Source of the DNA: CAZXNF01 sp050741255
GTDB taxonomy: Bacteria > Pseudomonadota > Gammaproteobacteria > Burkholderiales > SG8-41
Reading direction: 5' to 3'
Length of the DNA: 61,648 nucleotides
NCBI GenBank assembly: GCA_050741255.1
Contig: JBOIEQ010000004.1
Coordinates: 1 to 61,648, forward strand
Shown: one piece after another, positions 1 through 10,595 of the stretch
How the letters are laid out: the number at the start of each line of letters is the position of its first letter
Position numbering within the stretch: position 1 is the first letter of the stretch
The notes under the pieces: model-generated
What the model saw: the letters and a program-made list of their open reading frames with translations, nothing else
The model's database searches: none
What the model was told of the DNA's origin: nothing
Made by a program: the position numbers and the translations under genes

Positions 1-481
1 AGAACGGGATATCGTCGTCCATGTCGTCGAAGCCGCCGCCCTTCTTGGCCGGCGCCGCGCCGGCCGCGGCCTTCTCGCCGCCGCCGCTCTTCTCGGCGCG
101 CGGCGGACGGCCGCCGCCTTCACCCCCGGCAGCCCCCCCGCCCATGCCGCCACGCGAGCCCAGCATCTGCATGCGGTCGGCGACGACTTCGGTCGAATAC
201 TTGTCCTGGCCGTCCTTGTCCTGCCACTTGCGGGTGCGAATGCGGCCCTCCACGTAGCACTGCGAGCCCTTCTTCAGGTACTCGCCCGCGATTTCGGCCA
301 GCTTGCCGAAGAAGGCGATGCGGTGCCACTCGGTGTGCTCCTGCTTTTCCCCGCTCTTGTCCTTCCACTGGTCGGTGGTGGCGAGGCGGATGTTGGTCAC
401 GGCGTCCCCGCTGGGGAGATACCGCACTTCGGGGTCGGCGCCCAGATTGCCGACGAGGATTACCTTATTGACGGATGCCAT
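1..481 (-). CDS. ssb: single-stranded DNA-binding protein (stop codon cut by window edge)
   Basis: SSB coats single-stranded DNA in replication, recombination and repair and recruits partner proteins through its acidic C-terminal tip. Translation from the ATG at 481 gives 160 residues starting MASVNKVILVGNLG, the classic OB-fold start, with WHRI and a YVEG strand further on. A Gly/Ala/Lys-rich linker follows, and the protein ends DDDIPF, the canonical SSB tip. Only the last two bases of the stop codon lie outside the window. The start overlaps the upstream yajR stop by one base (TAATG), so the two are probably translationally coupled. Confidence 0.97.
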   Translation of the reverse strand, partial: MASVNKVILVGNLGADPEVRYLPSGDAVTNIRLATTDQWKDKSGEKQEHTEWHRIAFFGKLAEIAGEYLKKGSQCYVEGRIRTRKWQDKDGQDKYSTEVVADRMQMLGSRGGMGGGAAGGEGGGRPPRAEKSGGGEKAAAGAAPAKKGGGFDDMDDDIPF

Positions 482-1827
482 TACGCCTGTCCTCCGATTA
501 ACTTTAATGCATTTTGCTCGTCGAAACGGGCGGCGTCCACTTTGAGATGGGCCACGCGTTCGGTCTCGGAAATCAGCACTTCCTGCACGCCCGGCAGGCG
601 CTCCAGCGCCAGGGACAGCGTCGGATACTCGCTCGCGAGATCAGGCGCCAGCGGGTAGCTGCGTGTCTCCGCCCGCGCCGGCACCCGCATGGCGCCCGCT
701 ACCGCCAGCCATGAAGCGGCCAGCAGCACCAGGAACACGGTCAAGCCCCAAGCGCCATGGCGCTGGAACAGATAACCCCCAACCGCGGCACCCACGAAGG
801 TGCCGAGAAACTGCACGGTACTATAGATCCCAATGGCGGCACCCTTCCCGGCCACGGGCGCAAACCGGGTAGCGAGCGACGGCAGCAGCGCCTCCAGCAC
901 GTTGAACGCCGTGAAAAACACCACCAGGAAAGCCACTGTCGGGCCCGCTTGCGACAACACCCACGGCATGGCCGCAAGCGCGCCGGCCAACAGCGCGATG
1001 GCACCCACGAATACCCGCTTCGTCGCCTGCTTGCGCTCCGACAGAAACACCGCCGGCAGCATGCACGCAAACGACGCCAGCATGACCGGCAGATACACCT
1101 TCCAGTGCGCTTCAAGCGGCAGCCCTGCGTCGCGCAGCGACAGCGGCACGGCAATGAACAGCGCCATGAGGATGGCGTGCAGCGCGAATACGCCCCAGTT
1201 GAGTCGCAGCAGTTCCGCGGACAGCAGCACTTCGCGGAAGCGCGGCGGTGCGCGGCGCGCAATCCGTGCGGGCTCGGGAGGCACCACAAAGGCCACGACG
1301 GGAATCGCGGCCACCACCAGCACACCGGTCAGCGCGAAAATGCCCGGCACGCCGATCAGATGGTTAAGCCAGGGGCTCAGGATCAGCGACAGCGCGAACG
1401 TCGCGCCGATCGACGATCCGATCAGGGCCATGGCCTTGGTGCGCACTTCGTCGCGCGTGAGGTCGGCCAGCATGGCGATGACCGCCGCGGAGATGGCACC
1501 CGCGCCCTGCACGGCACGCCCGAGTATGACGATCCAGATGTCCGTAGCGGCTGCGGCAATGAAACTGCCGGCCGCGAACAGGACAAGCCCGGTGTAAATC
1601 AGCGGCTTGCGCCCCCAGCGGTCCGAGAGCAGGCCGAACGGAATCTGCAGGAGGCCCTGCACCAGGCCGTACGCGCCGATGGCGGCGCCCACCAGCAACA
1701 GATCCCCGCCGCCCCGCAATTGTTCGGAATAGATCGCGAACACCGGGAGGATCACAAACAGTCCGAACATGCGCAGACCGTAAAGCGAGGCGAGCGACAG
1801 GCTCGCGCGCAACTCAGCGGACGTCAT
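481..1827 (-). CDS. yajR: YajR-type major facilitator superfamily transporter
   Basis: This is a 448-residue, 12-helix MFS transporter of the inner membrane. It resembles E. coli YajR throughout: the QIPFGLLSDRWGRKPLI loop (MFS motif A), the LGRAVQGAGAI stretch, HWKVYLPVML, and a soluble C-terminal ferredoxin-like domain (VLISETERVAHLKVD) matching the YAM domain. The substrate is unknown; a drug or proton antiporter role is family-based inference. I chose the ATG at 1827 (MTSAELRAS) because it matches the YajR start, although the frame stays open for 25 more codons upstream. It lies upstream of ssb in one transcription unit and diverges from uvrA, an arrangement common in betaproteobacteria. 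Confidence 0.9.
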   Translation of the reverse strand: MTSAELRASLSLASLYGLRMFGLFVILPVFAIYSEQLRGGGDLLLVGAAIGAYGLVQGLLQIPFGLLSDRWGRKPLIYTGLVLFAAGSFIAAAATDIWIVILGRAVQGAGAISAAVIAMLADLTRDEVRTKAMALIGSSIGATFALSLILSPWLNHLIGVPGIFALTGVLVVAAIPVVAFVVPPEPARIARRAPPRFREVLLSAELLRLNWGVFALHAILMALFIAVPLSLRDAGLPLEAHWKVYLPVMLASFACMLPAVFLSERKQATKRVFVGAIALLAGALAAMPWVLSQAGPTVAFLVVFFTAFNVLEALLPSLATRFAPVAGKGAAIGIYSTVQFLGTFVGAAVGGYLFQRHGAWGLTVFLVLLAASWLAVAGAMRVPARAETRSYPLAPDLASEYPTLSLALERLPGVQEVLISETERVAHLKVDAARFDEQNALKLIGGQA

Positions 1828-1927
1828 GCGGTAGGCGGAAGACACGGGACGGGAGACCGGAGGCGGGGAAAATAAGAACAAAAAGCGCGCGGTCGGAACC
1901 AAAAGACCGGAAAAATTGTGAAGAGCG

Positions 1928-1957
1928 TTGGGTACTGCTGGACAACTTCGCTATAGT
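1928..1957 (+). promoter_or_regulatory. possible sigma70 promoter for uvrA
   Basis: TATAGT at 1952-1957 is a good -10 hexamer, and TTGGGT at 1928-1933 lies 18 nt upstream as a weak -35. The uvrA ATG is 27 nt further on. I looked for a LexA-type CTG-N10-CAG site here and did not find a convincing one, so SOS control cannot be claimed. Confidence 0.35.
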
Positions 1958-1984
1958 AGCAGGTTCGCCTCCTCTCACGGCCGC

Positions 1985-4798
<2,814 letters not shown>

Positions 4799-4813
4799 CA
4801 AGGCAAAACCTTT

Positions 4814-4846
4814 AGCCGCAGATACACGCAGATAGACGCGGATAAA
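4814..4846 (+). repeat. left inverted array of 10-bp GCAGATA units flanking the GxxExxY gene
   Basis: The 33 bases AGCCGCAGATACACGC... contain three successive CGCAGATA-like units with 10-bp spacing. They match the reverse complement of 5283-5315 at 30 of 33 positions. The pair encloses the GxxExxY gene exactly, so this looks like the terminal repeat of a small gene cassette. A loose AGGCAA match continues on the outer side of both copies. Confidence 0.8.
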
Positions 4847-4862
4847 TCGAAAGGCGATGGTG

Positions 4863-5252
4863 ATGGATGTTGATGAGCAGAGACAGCGAATTAACCAGAT
4901 CACCGAGAAGATCATCAATTGCGCCTATCGTGTCGGCAACACGTTGGGCAGCGGTTTTCTCGAACGAGTCTACGAAAATGCCCTGACAGTTGAGTTACGG
5001 CAGAATGAGCTACAGGTAGAGCAGCAGCACCCGATCCGCGTTTTCTATAATGAAGTGCTGGTTGGCGACTTTAATGCGGACTTGTTGGTCGAGAACTGCG
5101 TGGTCGTGGAACTGAAAACTGCGCGAGCGTTGGACGAGGCACATTCTGCGCAATGCATGAATTACCTGAAGGCGACCGGTCTGAAAGTTTGTTTGCTCAT
5201 CAACTTCGGCAAACCGCGCGTTGATGTCAAACGCATTGTTCTGGATTTTTAA
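4863..5252 (+). CDS. GxxExxY-family protein (PD-(D/E)XK nuclease-like)
   Basis: This small 129-residue protein carries the family-defining motif GFLERVY at residues 31-37, inside the stretch LGSGFLERVYENAL. Residues D73, E83 and K85 (a D-x9-ELK arrangement) look like the catalytic core of PD-(D/E)XK nucleases, which suggests DNA or RNA cleavage. No member has an established physiological role that I can cite. The ATG at 4863 is preferred because AAGG at 4851-4854 is 8 nt upstream; the ATG at 4857 is too close to it. The gene is visibly richer in AT than uvrA and the glycerate kinase and sits between inverted repeats, consistent with arrival as a mobile unit. Confidence 0.85.
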   Translation: MDVDEQRQRINQITEKIINCAYRVGNTLGSGFLERVYENALTVELRQNELQVEQQHPIRVFYNEVLVGDFNADLLVENCVVVELKTARALDEAHSAQCMNYLKATGLKVCLLINFGKPRVDVKRIVLDF

Positions 5253-5282
5253 CCGGTTCTAACCATGAATTCGTTTTCCCGC

Positions 5283-5315
5283 TTTATCTGCGTTTATCTG
5301 CGTTTATCTGCGGCT
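5283..5315 (-). repeat. right inverted array of 10-bp units flanking the GxxExxY gene
   Basis: Read on the minus strand, this is three nearly perfect CGCAGATAAA units preceded by AGCCG. It is the inverted partner of 4814-4846 and ends 21 bp before the glycerate kinase ATG. The units are 10 bp with no unique spacers, so this is not a CRISPR array. Confidence 0.8.
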
Positions 5316-5336
5316 GCTTGCCTTTGAAATAGTCCT

Positions 5337-6608
5337 ATGCATCCTCGCGACCTCCTCCTCGCCAGCTACCGCGCCGCCGTGGGCGCCGCGGATCCGCTGA
5401 AGATCGTTCCCGCGCACCTGCCGAAGCCCCCGCGCGGCCGCACGCTCGCCATCGGCGCCGGCAAGGCCGCCGCGGCGATGGCCGCGGCCGTGGAAAGCAC
5501 CTGGCCCGCCGGCACATCGCTCTCCGGCCTCGTCATCACCCGTTACGGGCACGGTCTGCCGACCAAACGCATTGAGGTCATCGAAGCCGGCCATCCGGTG
5601 CCAGACGAGGCGGGCGAGCGCGCGGCGCAGCGCATCCGGGATGAAGTCGCAGCACTCGGCCCCGACGATCTGCTCCTCGCGCTGGTCTCCGGCGGCGGGT
5701 CGGCTCTGCTCTCGCTGCCGGTGCCGTCGATCACGATGGCCGACCTGAAAGCGACCACGAAGGAACTGCTCCGCTGCGGCGCAAGAATCGAGGAGATCAA
5801 TACCGTCCGCAAGCACCTCTCCGCGATCCAGGGCGGGCGGCTCGCGGCGCAGTGCAAAGCGCCCATCCTGTCACTCGTGATCTCGGACGTGACGGGCGAC
5901 GACCCGACGCACATCGCCTCCGGACCGTGCGCACCCGACCCGACGACCTACGCGGACGCGCAGGCGATCCTGCTGCGCTACGGCTGCGCGGTGCCGGCGG
6001 CCGTGACCGCCACGCTGGCCCGCGGCCGGCGCGGCGAACTGGCCGAAACCCCCAAGCCCGGCGACGCGCTGTTCGCGCGCGTCGAGAACCGCGTGATCGC
6101 CACCGCGCAGCAGTCGCTCCAGGCGGCCGCCGACAAATTCCTCGGCAACGACATCACGCCGGTCATCCTGGGCGACAGCGTTACCGGCGAAGCGCGCGAG
6201 GTGGCGAAGGTCTACGGCGCGCTGGCGCGCCAGATCCGCGCGCACGGCACGCCGTTCAACACGCCGGTGGCGCTGATTTCCGGCGGCGAATGCACGGTGA
6301 CGGTGAGGGGCAAGGGCCGCGGGGGACGCTGCGCGGAATTCCTGCTCGCACTTGCGGCGGATCTGGAAGGCGCACCGGGCATCTTTGCCCTGGCGGCGGA
6401 CACCGACGGCATCGACGGCTCGGAGGACAACGCCGGCGCGCTGCTCGCGCCGGATTCGCTCACGCGCGCGCAGGCGCTGGGCGTACGGGCGGGCGAGCGG
6501 CTGGCCGACAACGACGGCTACGGGTTTTTCTCGGCGCTCGGCGACCTCGTCGTCACCGGGCCGACGCGCACCAACGTCAACGACTACCGCGCGATCCTGC
6601 TGGTCTGA
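5337..6608 (+). CDS. glycerate 2-kinase, MOFRL family (TtuD/GckA type)
   Basis: Class II glycerate kinases phosphorylate D-glycerate to 2-phosphoglycerate, feeding the glyoxylate/tartronate or serine-cycle routes into glycolysis; older annotations call them hydroxypyruvate reductase (TtuD). The 423-residue protein has the N-terminal DUF4147 domain (AIGAGKAAAAMA near residue 40, then LVSGGGSALL and the NTVRKHLS loop) and a C-terminal MOFRL domain ending TGPTRTNVNDYR. The length is normal for the family. It is a single gene downstream of the GxxExxY cassette with no other glycerate genes nearby. Confidence 0.9.
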   Translation: MHPRDLLLASYRAAVGAADPLKIVPAHLPKPPRGRTLAIGAGKAAAAMAAAVESTWPAGTSLSGLVITRYGHGLPTKRIEVIEAGHPVPDEAGERAAQRIRDEVAALGPDDLLLALVSGGGSALLSLPVPSITMADLKATTKELLRCGARIEEINTVRKHLSAIQGGRLAAQCKAPILSLVISDVTGDDPTHIASGPCAPDPTTYADAQAILLRYGCAVPAAVTATLARGRRGELAETPKPGDALFARVENRVIATAQQSLQAAADKFLGNDITPVILGDSVTGEAREVAKVYGALARQIRAHGTPFNTPVALISGGECTVTVRGKGRGGRCAEFLLALAADLEGAPGIFALAADTDGIDGSEDNAGALLAPDSLTRAQALGVRAGERLADNDGYGFFSALGDLVVTGPTRTNVNDYRAILLV

Positions 6609-6610
6609 CC

Positions 6611-6629
6611 GCCGCCGGACGCCGGCGGC
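6611..6629. terminator. hairpin between convergent genes
   Basis: GCCGCCGG and CCGGCGGC form a perfect 8-bp stem with an ACG loop, immediately after the glycerate kinase stop and before the convergent lipoprotein stop. There is no T-tract, so it may act only as an mRNA-end stabiliser. Confidence 0.45.
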
Positions 6630-6650
6630 GAATGTGCCGGGCGCCTGCGA

Positions 6651-6977
6651 TTACTCGAACTTCACTTCCGCCACGGTCAGATTGCCGGTCGAGGGATTGC
6701 GCGCGAAGATCACCTGGTCTTTCGCGTCCATCTTGTTGCCATTCGCGAGGCTGAACGTGACCGACGTGTAGGTCCAGACCACGCGGTCCGGGTTGCTGGC
6801 ATCGACGGCATCCGGCTTGCCGATGGCCTTCTGCACTTCCGCGTCGGACTTGCTCATCACGGCGGTGGTGAAATCCTGGCGCTCAAGCTTGGGGCCGCAG
6901 CCGGCGAGGACAGCGATCACGGCGGTACAGGCGGCGACGCGCAGCGCGCGGTGGAAACGATCGTTCAGGGTCAGCAT
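6651..6977 (-). CDS. small lipoprotein of unknown function
   Basis: This 108-residue protein has a signal peptide with lipobox LAGC (Cys27), so it is probably anchored in the envelope. The mature part (SKSDAEVQKAIGKPDAV, then VVWTYTSVTF) resembles the small BamE/SmpA-like lipoprotein fold, in which a helix pair precedes a three-stranded sheet; this is a weak, pattern-based resemblance. GGAGAG is a good ribosome binding site ahead of the ATG. It is convergent with the glycerate kinase. The following 123 bp before the Bug gene holds no recognisable feature. Confidence 0.7.
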   Translation of the reverse strand: MLTLNDRFHRALRVAACTAVIAVLAGCGPKLERQDFTTAVMSKSDAEVQKAIGKPDAVDASNPDRVVWTYTSVTFSLANGNKMDAKDQVIFARNPSTGNLTVAEVKFE

Positions 6978-7100
6978 GTGACGCTCTCCATTCGGGATTC
7001 GACATTCGCGATTCGGAACTCGGCTACGCCCGCAGCGGCTCCGCCGTGTCTGGCACGGAACGGCAGTCTAGGCGGCCTACCTTACCCGAGGCTTACGGCG

Positions 7101-8075
7101 TCATTCCGGGGTGATCCCGGCCCCCTTGAACACTTTCGACCACTTGGCGATCTCGCCGGGCACGAAATTGCGCAGGCTCTCCGGCGTCGAATCGTCCACC
7201 ACTTCGACGCCCAGCCCGTCCAGCCGCGCCCGCGTCGCCGGGTCCTTGGCCACCGCATTGATCTCGCGGTTCAGCCGTTCGACGATCGCGCGCGGCGTCT
7301 TCGCCGGCGCGAAGAACATGTTCCACGTGTAGGCCTCGAAGCCGGGCAGGCCGGTCTCCGACACGGTGGGCAGGTCCGGCAGCGCGTGCGCGCGCCGCAG
7401 CGTGGCGGTGGCGATGCCGCGCAGAGGCCCGGCGCGCACATGACCCGCCGCCCCGCCGACGCCCTCGCACACCGCGCTGATGTGCCCTGCCAGCAGGTCG
7501 TTGATCGCGGGCCCGGTGCCTTTATAAGGGACGTGCACCATGTCGAGGCCGCCGCCCTGCTGCTTGAACATCTCGAAGCACATGTGGCTGATGCCGCCGG
7601 GGCCCGACGAACCGAACTTGTACTTGCCCGGATTGGCCTTCAATTCCGCGATCAGCGTCTTCACGTTCGTCGCCGGCAGCACCGCCGGGTTCACCATGAT
7701 CACCATCGGCACGTTGACCGCGAGCGCCACCGGGGCGAAGTCCTTGACCGCGTCATACGGCACTTTCTTGCCCGACGCCGGATGCAGGCCATGCGTGCTG
7801 ATCACGCCCAGGAGCAGCGTGTAACCATCCGGCGCCGCATTCTTCGCCAGTTCCGTGCCGATGACGCCTGCCGCGCCGGCCCGGTTGTCGACGATGACCG
7901 GCACGCCGAGATTCTCGGACAGCTTCTGCGCGTACACCCGGCCGACGATGTCGGTCGGTCCGCCCGCGGCATAGCCGATCACGATGCGGATCGGTTTATT
8001 GGGAAATTTCTCCTGCGCCCAGACGAACCCGGCACATAGCGCGCACGCCAGGGCCATCACGCTTCGCTGCAACAT
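7101..8075 (-). CDS. TctC/Bug-type periplasmic binding protein 1
   Basis: This is a 324-residue solute-binding component of a tripartite tricarboxylate transporter (TTT); such proteins capture organic acids in the periplasm. It shows a signal peptide ending FVWAQ and the family signatures FPNKPIRIVIGYAAGG, APDGYTLLLG, FGSSGPGG and VPYKGTGP. The ATG at 8075 is used because AGGAGG lies 6 nt upstream; the ATG at 8081 abuts that ribosome binding site. It is the last gene of the operon crotonase - CoA-transferase - CoA-transferase - Bug, 14 nt after the previous gene, so the operon's substrate is probably imported through it. No TctA/TctB permease genes are in the window. Confidence 0.92.
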   Translation of the reverse strand: MLQRSVMALACALCAGFVWAQEKFPNKPIRIVIGYAAGGPTDIVGRVYAQKLSENLGVPVIVDNRAGAAGVIGTELAKNAAPDGYTLLLGVISTHGLHPASGKKVPYDAVKDFAPVALAVNVPMVIMVNPAVLPATNVKTLIAELKANPGKYKFGSSGPGGISHMCFEMFKQQGGGLDMVHVPYKGTGPAINDLLAGHISAVCEGVGGAAGHVRAGPLRGIATATLRRAHALPDLPTVSETGLPGFEAYTWNMFFAPAKTPRAIVERLNREINAVAKDPATRARLDGLGVEVVDDSTPESLRNFVPGEIAKWSKVFKGAGITPE

Positions 8076-8089
8076 GGACATCCTCCTCG

Positions 8090-9397
8090 TTATTTTCTGA
8101 TGGCCTTCTTGCGCGATGCTTTCCGCGCTTCCGCGGCAACGGCCGTTTCCTCCGGAAACCGCGTGTCCTCGACGATGCCCTCGCGCGCGAGCGCCGGCAG
8201 TTCCGCCTCGTCGCCGGCGATGCAGCCGTAGCGCTGCAGCACCGCGATCGTGTCCTCCCCGAGCCGCGGTGGCGGCTTGCGCACGCTTTCCCGGAACTTT
8301 TCGTACTTCACCGGCCGCACCGGCACGCGCATGCGCCCGCGGCCGAGCGGTTCGAGCAACTCGCGCTGTTTGACCTGTGGGTGCTCGACCAGGTCCGCGA
8401 CATTCAGCACCGGACCGCAGGGCACGTCGTGCGCCTGGAAGACCGCCTCCCACTCGGCGGTGGTCTTCTGCTTCATCACCGCGCACAATTCCTTGAACAG
8501 CGGCGCGCTGTGCTGGGCCCGTGTGGTCAGTGTGACGTAGCGCGGGTCTTCCAGCCATTGCGGCCGGTCGAGCGCGACACACAGGTTGCGCCAGAAGCCC
8601 TGGTTGAACGCCGCCACCACGATGTGGCCGTCCGCGGAGGGGAAGCCGCCCATCGGCACCACCGTCGGATGCGCACCGCCCGTGCGCATCGGCACCTTGC
8701 CCGTCAGCTCGTAATACGGCACGTAGTAGCCGAGGATGTTGAACAGGCAGTCGAAATTGCTGACGTCGAGGTACTGCCCCCGTCCGTGACGCTCCTTCTC
8801 GCGGATCGCGACGACGATTGCCATCGCCGCATACAGGCCGGGAATGAAGTCGCCCACGGAAAGTCCCGCCCGCACCGGCGGGCCGTCGGCTTCGCCCGTC
8901 AGCGACATCAGCCCCGACATCGCCTGGATCACGCCGTCGAAGGCGGGCCGGTCGCGCAGCGGGCTCTCCTGGCCGAAGCCGCTGATCGCGCAATACACCA
9001 GCCCGGGATTCGTTTTCGCCAGTTCCTCGTGTCCCAGTCCCAGCGCTTCCATCACGCCCGGGCGGAAGTTGTGGATCAGCACATCGGCCTGAGCGATCAA
9101 CTGGTCGAGAAACGCCTTGCCGCGCGGATGCTTGATGTTCAGCGACACGCTGTGCTTGTTGCGGTTCACCGCCGCGAAGAAATGGCTGATGCCGTCGTCG
9201 TGCGGTGGCGTGCCGCGCGCGGTGTCGCCGCGCCCGGGCGCCTCGATCTTGAGCACGGTTGCGCCGAGGTCGGCGAGGATCATCGAGGCGAAAGGTCCCG
9301 CGATCACGTGGGTCAGATCGACAATGGTGATGCCGGACAGCGGCAATGCGCCGTCCGCACTCTTGCCCGTGGCCGATGCGGCCTTCTGCTGCGACAT
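8090..9397 (-). CDS. CaiB/BaiF family (class III) CoA-transferase
   Basis: Class III CoA-transferases move CoA between carboxylates through a covalent aspartyl intermediate. The 435-residue protein opens with LSGITIVDLTHVIAGPFAS and ADLGATVLKIEAPGRGD, both diagnostic. Asp183 in LSVGDFIPGL aligns with the family's catalytic aspartate. The ATG at 9397 is used; a TTG at 9403 would overlap the upstream gene's TGA (TTGA) and is possible. Together with the next gene it gives two non-identical CoA-transferases in tandem, which may act as separate enzymes or as a hetero-oligomer. The substrate is unknown. Confidence 0.9.
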   Translation of the reverse strand: MSQQKAASATGKSADGALPLSGITIVDLTHVIAGPFASMILADLGATVLKIEAPGRGDTARGTPPHDDGISHFFAAVNRNKHSVSLNIKHPRGKAFLDQLIAQADVLIHNFRPGVMEALGLGHEELAKTNPGLVYCAISGFGQESPLRDRPAFDGVIQAMSGLMSLTGEADGPPVRAGLSVGDFIPGLYAAMAIVVAIREKERHGRGQYLDVSNFDCLFNILGYYVPYYELTGKVPMRTGGAHPTVVPMGGFPSADGHIVVAAFNQGFWRNLCVALDRPQWLEDPRYVTLTTRAQHSAPLFKELCAVMKQKTTAEWEAVFQAHDVPCGPVLNVADLVEHPQVKQRELLEPLGRGRMRVPVRPVKYEKFRESVRKPPPRLGEDTIAVLQRYGCIAGDEAELPALAREGIVEDTRFPEETAVAAEARKASRKKAIRK

Positions 9398-9399
9398 GC

Positions 9400-10587
9400 T
9401 CAATGACTCCGCGTCGCGGTGGAAGCGCGCGTGGCGGACACGGCATCCTTGCCGAGAAAATGCTCGGTATGGGAACCCAGCGCGGGCGGCCCCTGCCGCG
9501 CGCCGCGCGACCCGTTGATCTTGAACGGCGGCCCCGCGGTGGTGAGCTTCCCGCCCGCGGCGTGGTCCACTTCGATCATCACCCCGTTGCTGCGCACCGG
9601 CTCATTCGCCATCACCTCGTTCAGCGTGTTCAGCGGGCCGTTGGGCACCTGCGCACGATCGAGCGCGGCCAGCCAGTAGGCGCGCGGCTTGTCCTTGAAA
9701 ATGCCGTTCAGCAGGCGATTCACTTCGTCGCGGTTCGCCACCCGCTCCACGATCGTGGCAAACCCGGCGCGTGCGCCGTATTCGGGAATCCCCAGCGCGT
9801 CGCACACACCGCGCCAGTATTCGTCGCGCGTCGCCGCGATCACGAAAGGGCCATCGGCCGCGTGAAAGACGTCCCACGGGCAGGCCTGCGGATGCCCGCT
9901 GCCGAGGCGCGGCAGCTCGCCGCCGGTGGCGAGCACTTGCTGCAGCCGGAGGCCCAGCAGCGACACCATCGCATCGAGCATGCCGAGCTCCACGCGTTGC
10001 GGCTCGCCGGTGCGCCGGCTCGCGTGCACGGCCATCATGATGCCCAGCGCCGCGGTGACGCCGGAATGGATGTCGGCGATCGGCGCGCCTGCGGGCAGCG
10101 GACCGCCGCCGGGTTCGCCGGTGATGCTCATGATGCCGGACACTGCCTGCAGCACCACATCCAGCCCCTGCTTGTCCTTGTACGCGCCGTCGGCGCCGAA
10201 GGCCGAGATCGAGCAATAGACGATCTTCGGATTCAATTCGACCAGCCGCTCGTAAGAGAGGCCCAGCCGCGCCATCGTGCCCGGCCGGAAGTTCTCCACC
10301 ACGACGTCCGCCGTGCGGATCAGGTTCTCCGCCTGCGCGAGACCGCCCTCCGCCTTGAGGTCGATCACGACGCTTTTCTTGTTGCGGTTCAGCGCCAGGA
10401 AACCGACGTGCTCGCCTTTCACCCGCACGGTGCCCGACGTGCGGAAGGCCTCCCCCTCCGGCGGCTCGATCTTCACCACCTCCGCGCCGTAATCGCCCAG
10501 CAGCATCGTGCACATGGGTCCCGCGGCATGGTGCGTGAAATCGACGACGCGCAGCCCCTCGAGCGGCAGCGAACTTGAAGACGTCAT
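9400..10587 (-). CDS. CaiB/BaiF family (class III) CoA-transferase
   Basis: This 395-residue class III CoA-transferase starts LPLEGLRVVDFTHHAAGPMC and continues YGAEVVKIEPPEGE. Asp172 in APIADIHSGV is the expected catalytic residue. The ATG at 10587 was chosen because the domain begins there; the longer open frame upstream is an out-of-frame shadow of the crotonase. It is 8 nt from the crotonase stop and its own stop sits at the next gene's start, so the three enzymes are co-transcribed. It is clearly divergent from its neighbour at 8090-9397. Confidence 0.9.
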   Translation of the reverse strand: MTSSSSLPLEGLRVVDFTHHAAGPMCTMLLGDYGAEVVKIEPPEGEAFRTSGTVRVKGEHVGFLALNRNKKSVVIDLKAEGGLAQAENLIRTADVVVENFRPGTMARLGLSYERLVELNPKIVYCSISAFGADGAYKDKQGLDVVLQAVSGIMSITGEPGGGPLPAGAPIADIHSGVTAALGIMMAVHASRRTGEPQRVELGMLDAMVSLLGLRLQQVLATGGELPRLGSGHPQACPWDVFHAADGPFVIAATRDEYWRGVCDALGIPEYGARAGFATIVERVANRDEVNRLLNGIFKDKPRAYWLAALDRAQVPNGPLNTLNEVMANEPVRSNGVMIEVDHAAGGKLTTAGPPFKINGSRGARQGPPALGSHTEHFLGKDAVSATRASTATRSH

Positions 10588-10595
10588 GACGGCGC

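Noticed and set aside
1928..1984. LexA/SOS box upstream of uvrA
   Set aside because: CTG and CAG triplets are present but not with the spacing or AT-rich core of a LexA site.
4814..5315. Repeats around the GxxExxY gene as a CRISPR array
   Set aside because: Units are 10 bp, in only three copies per side, inverted between sides, and lack unique spacers or cas genes.
7101..9446. A 781-residue apparent fusion of an N-terminal protein to the Bug protein
   Set aside because: The first half is an out-of-frame reading of the CoA-transferase; the Bug gene has its own ribosome binding site and signal peptide at 8075.
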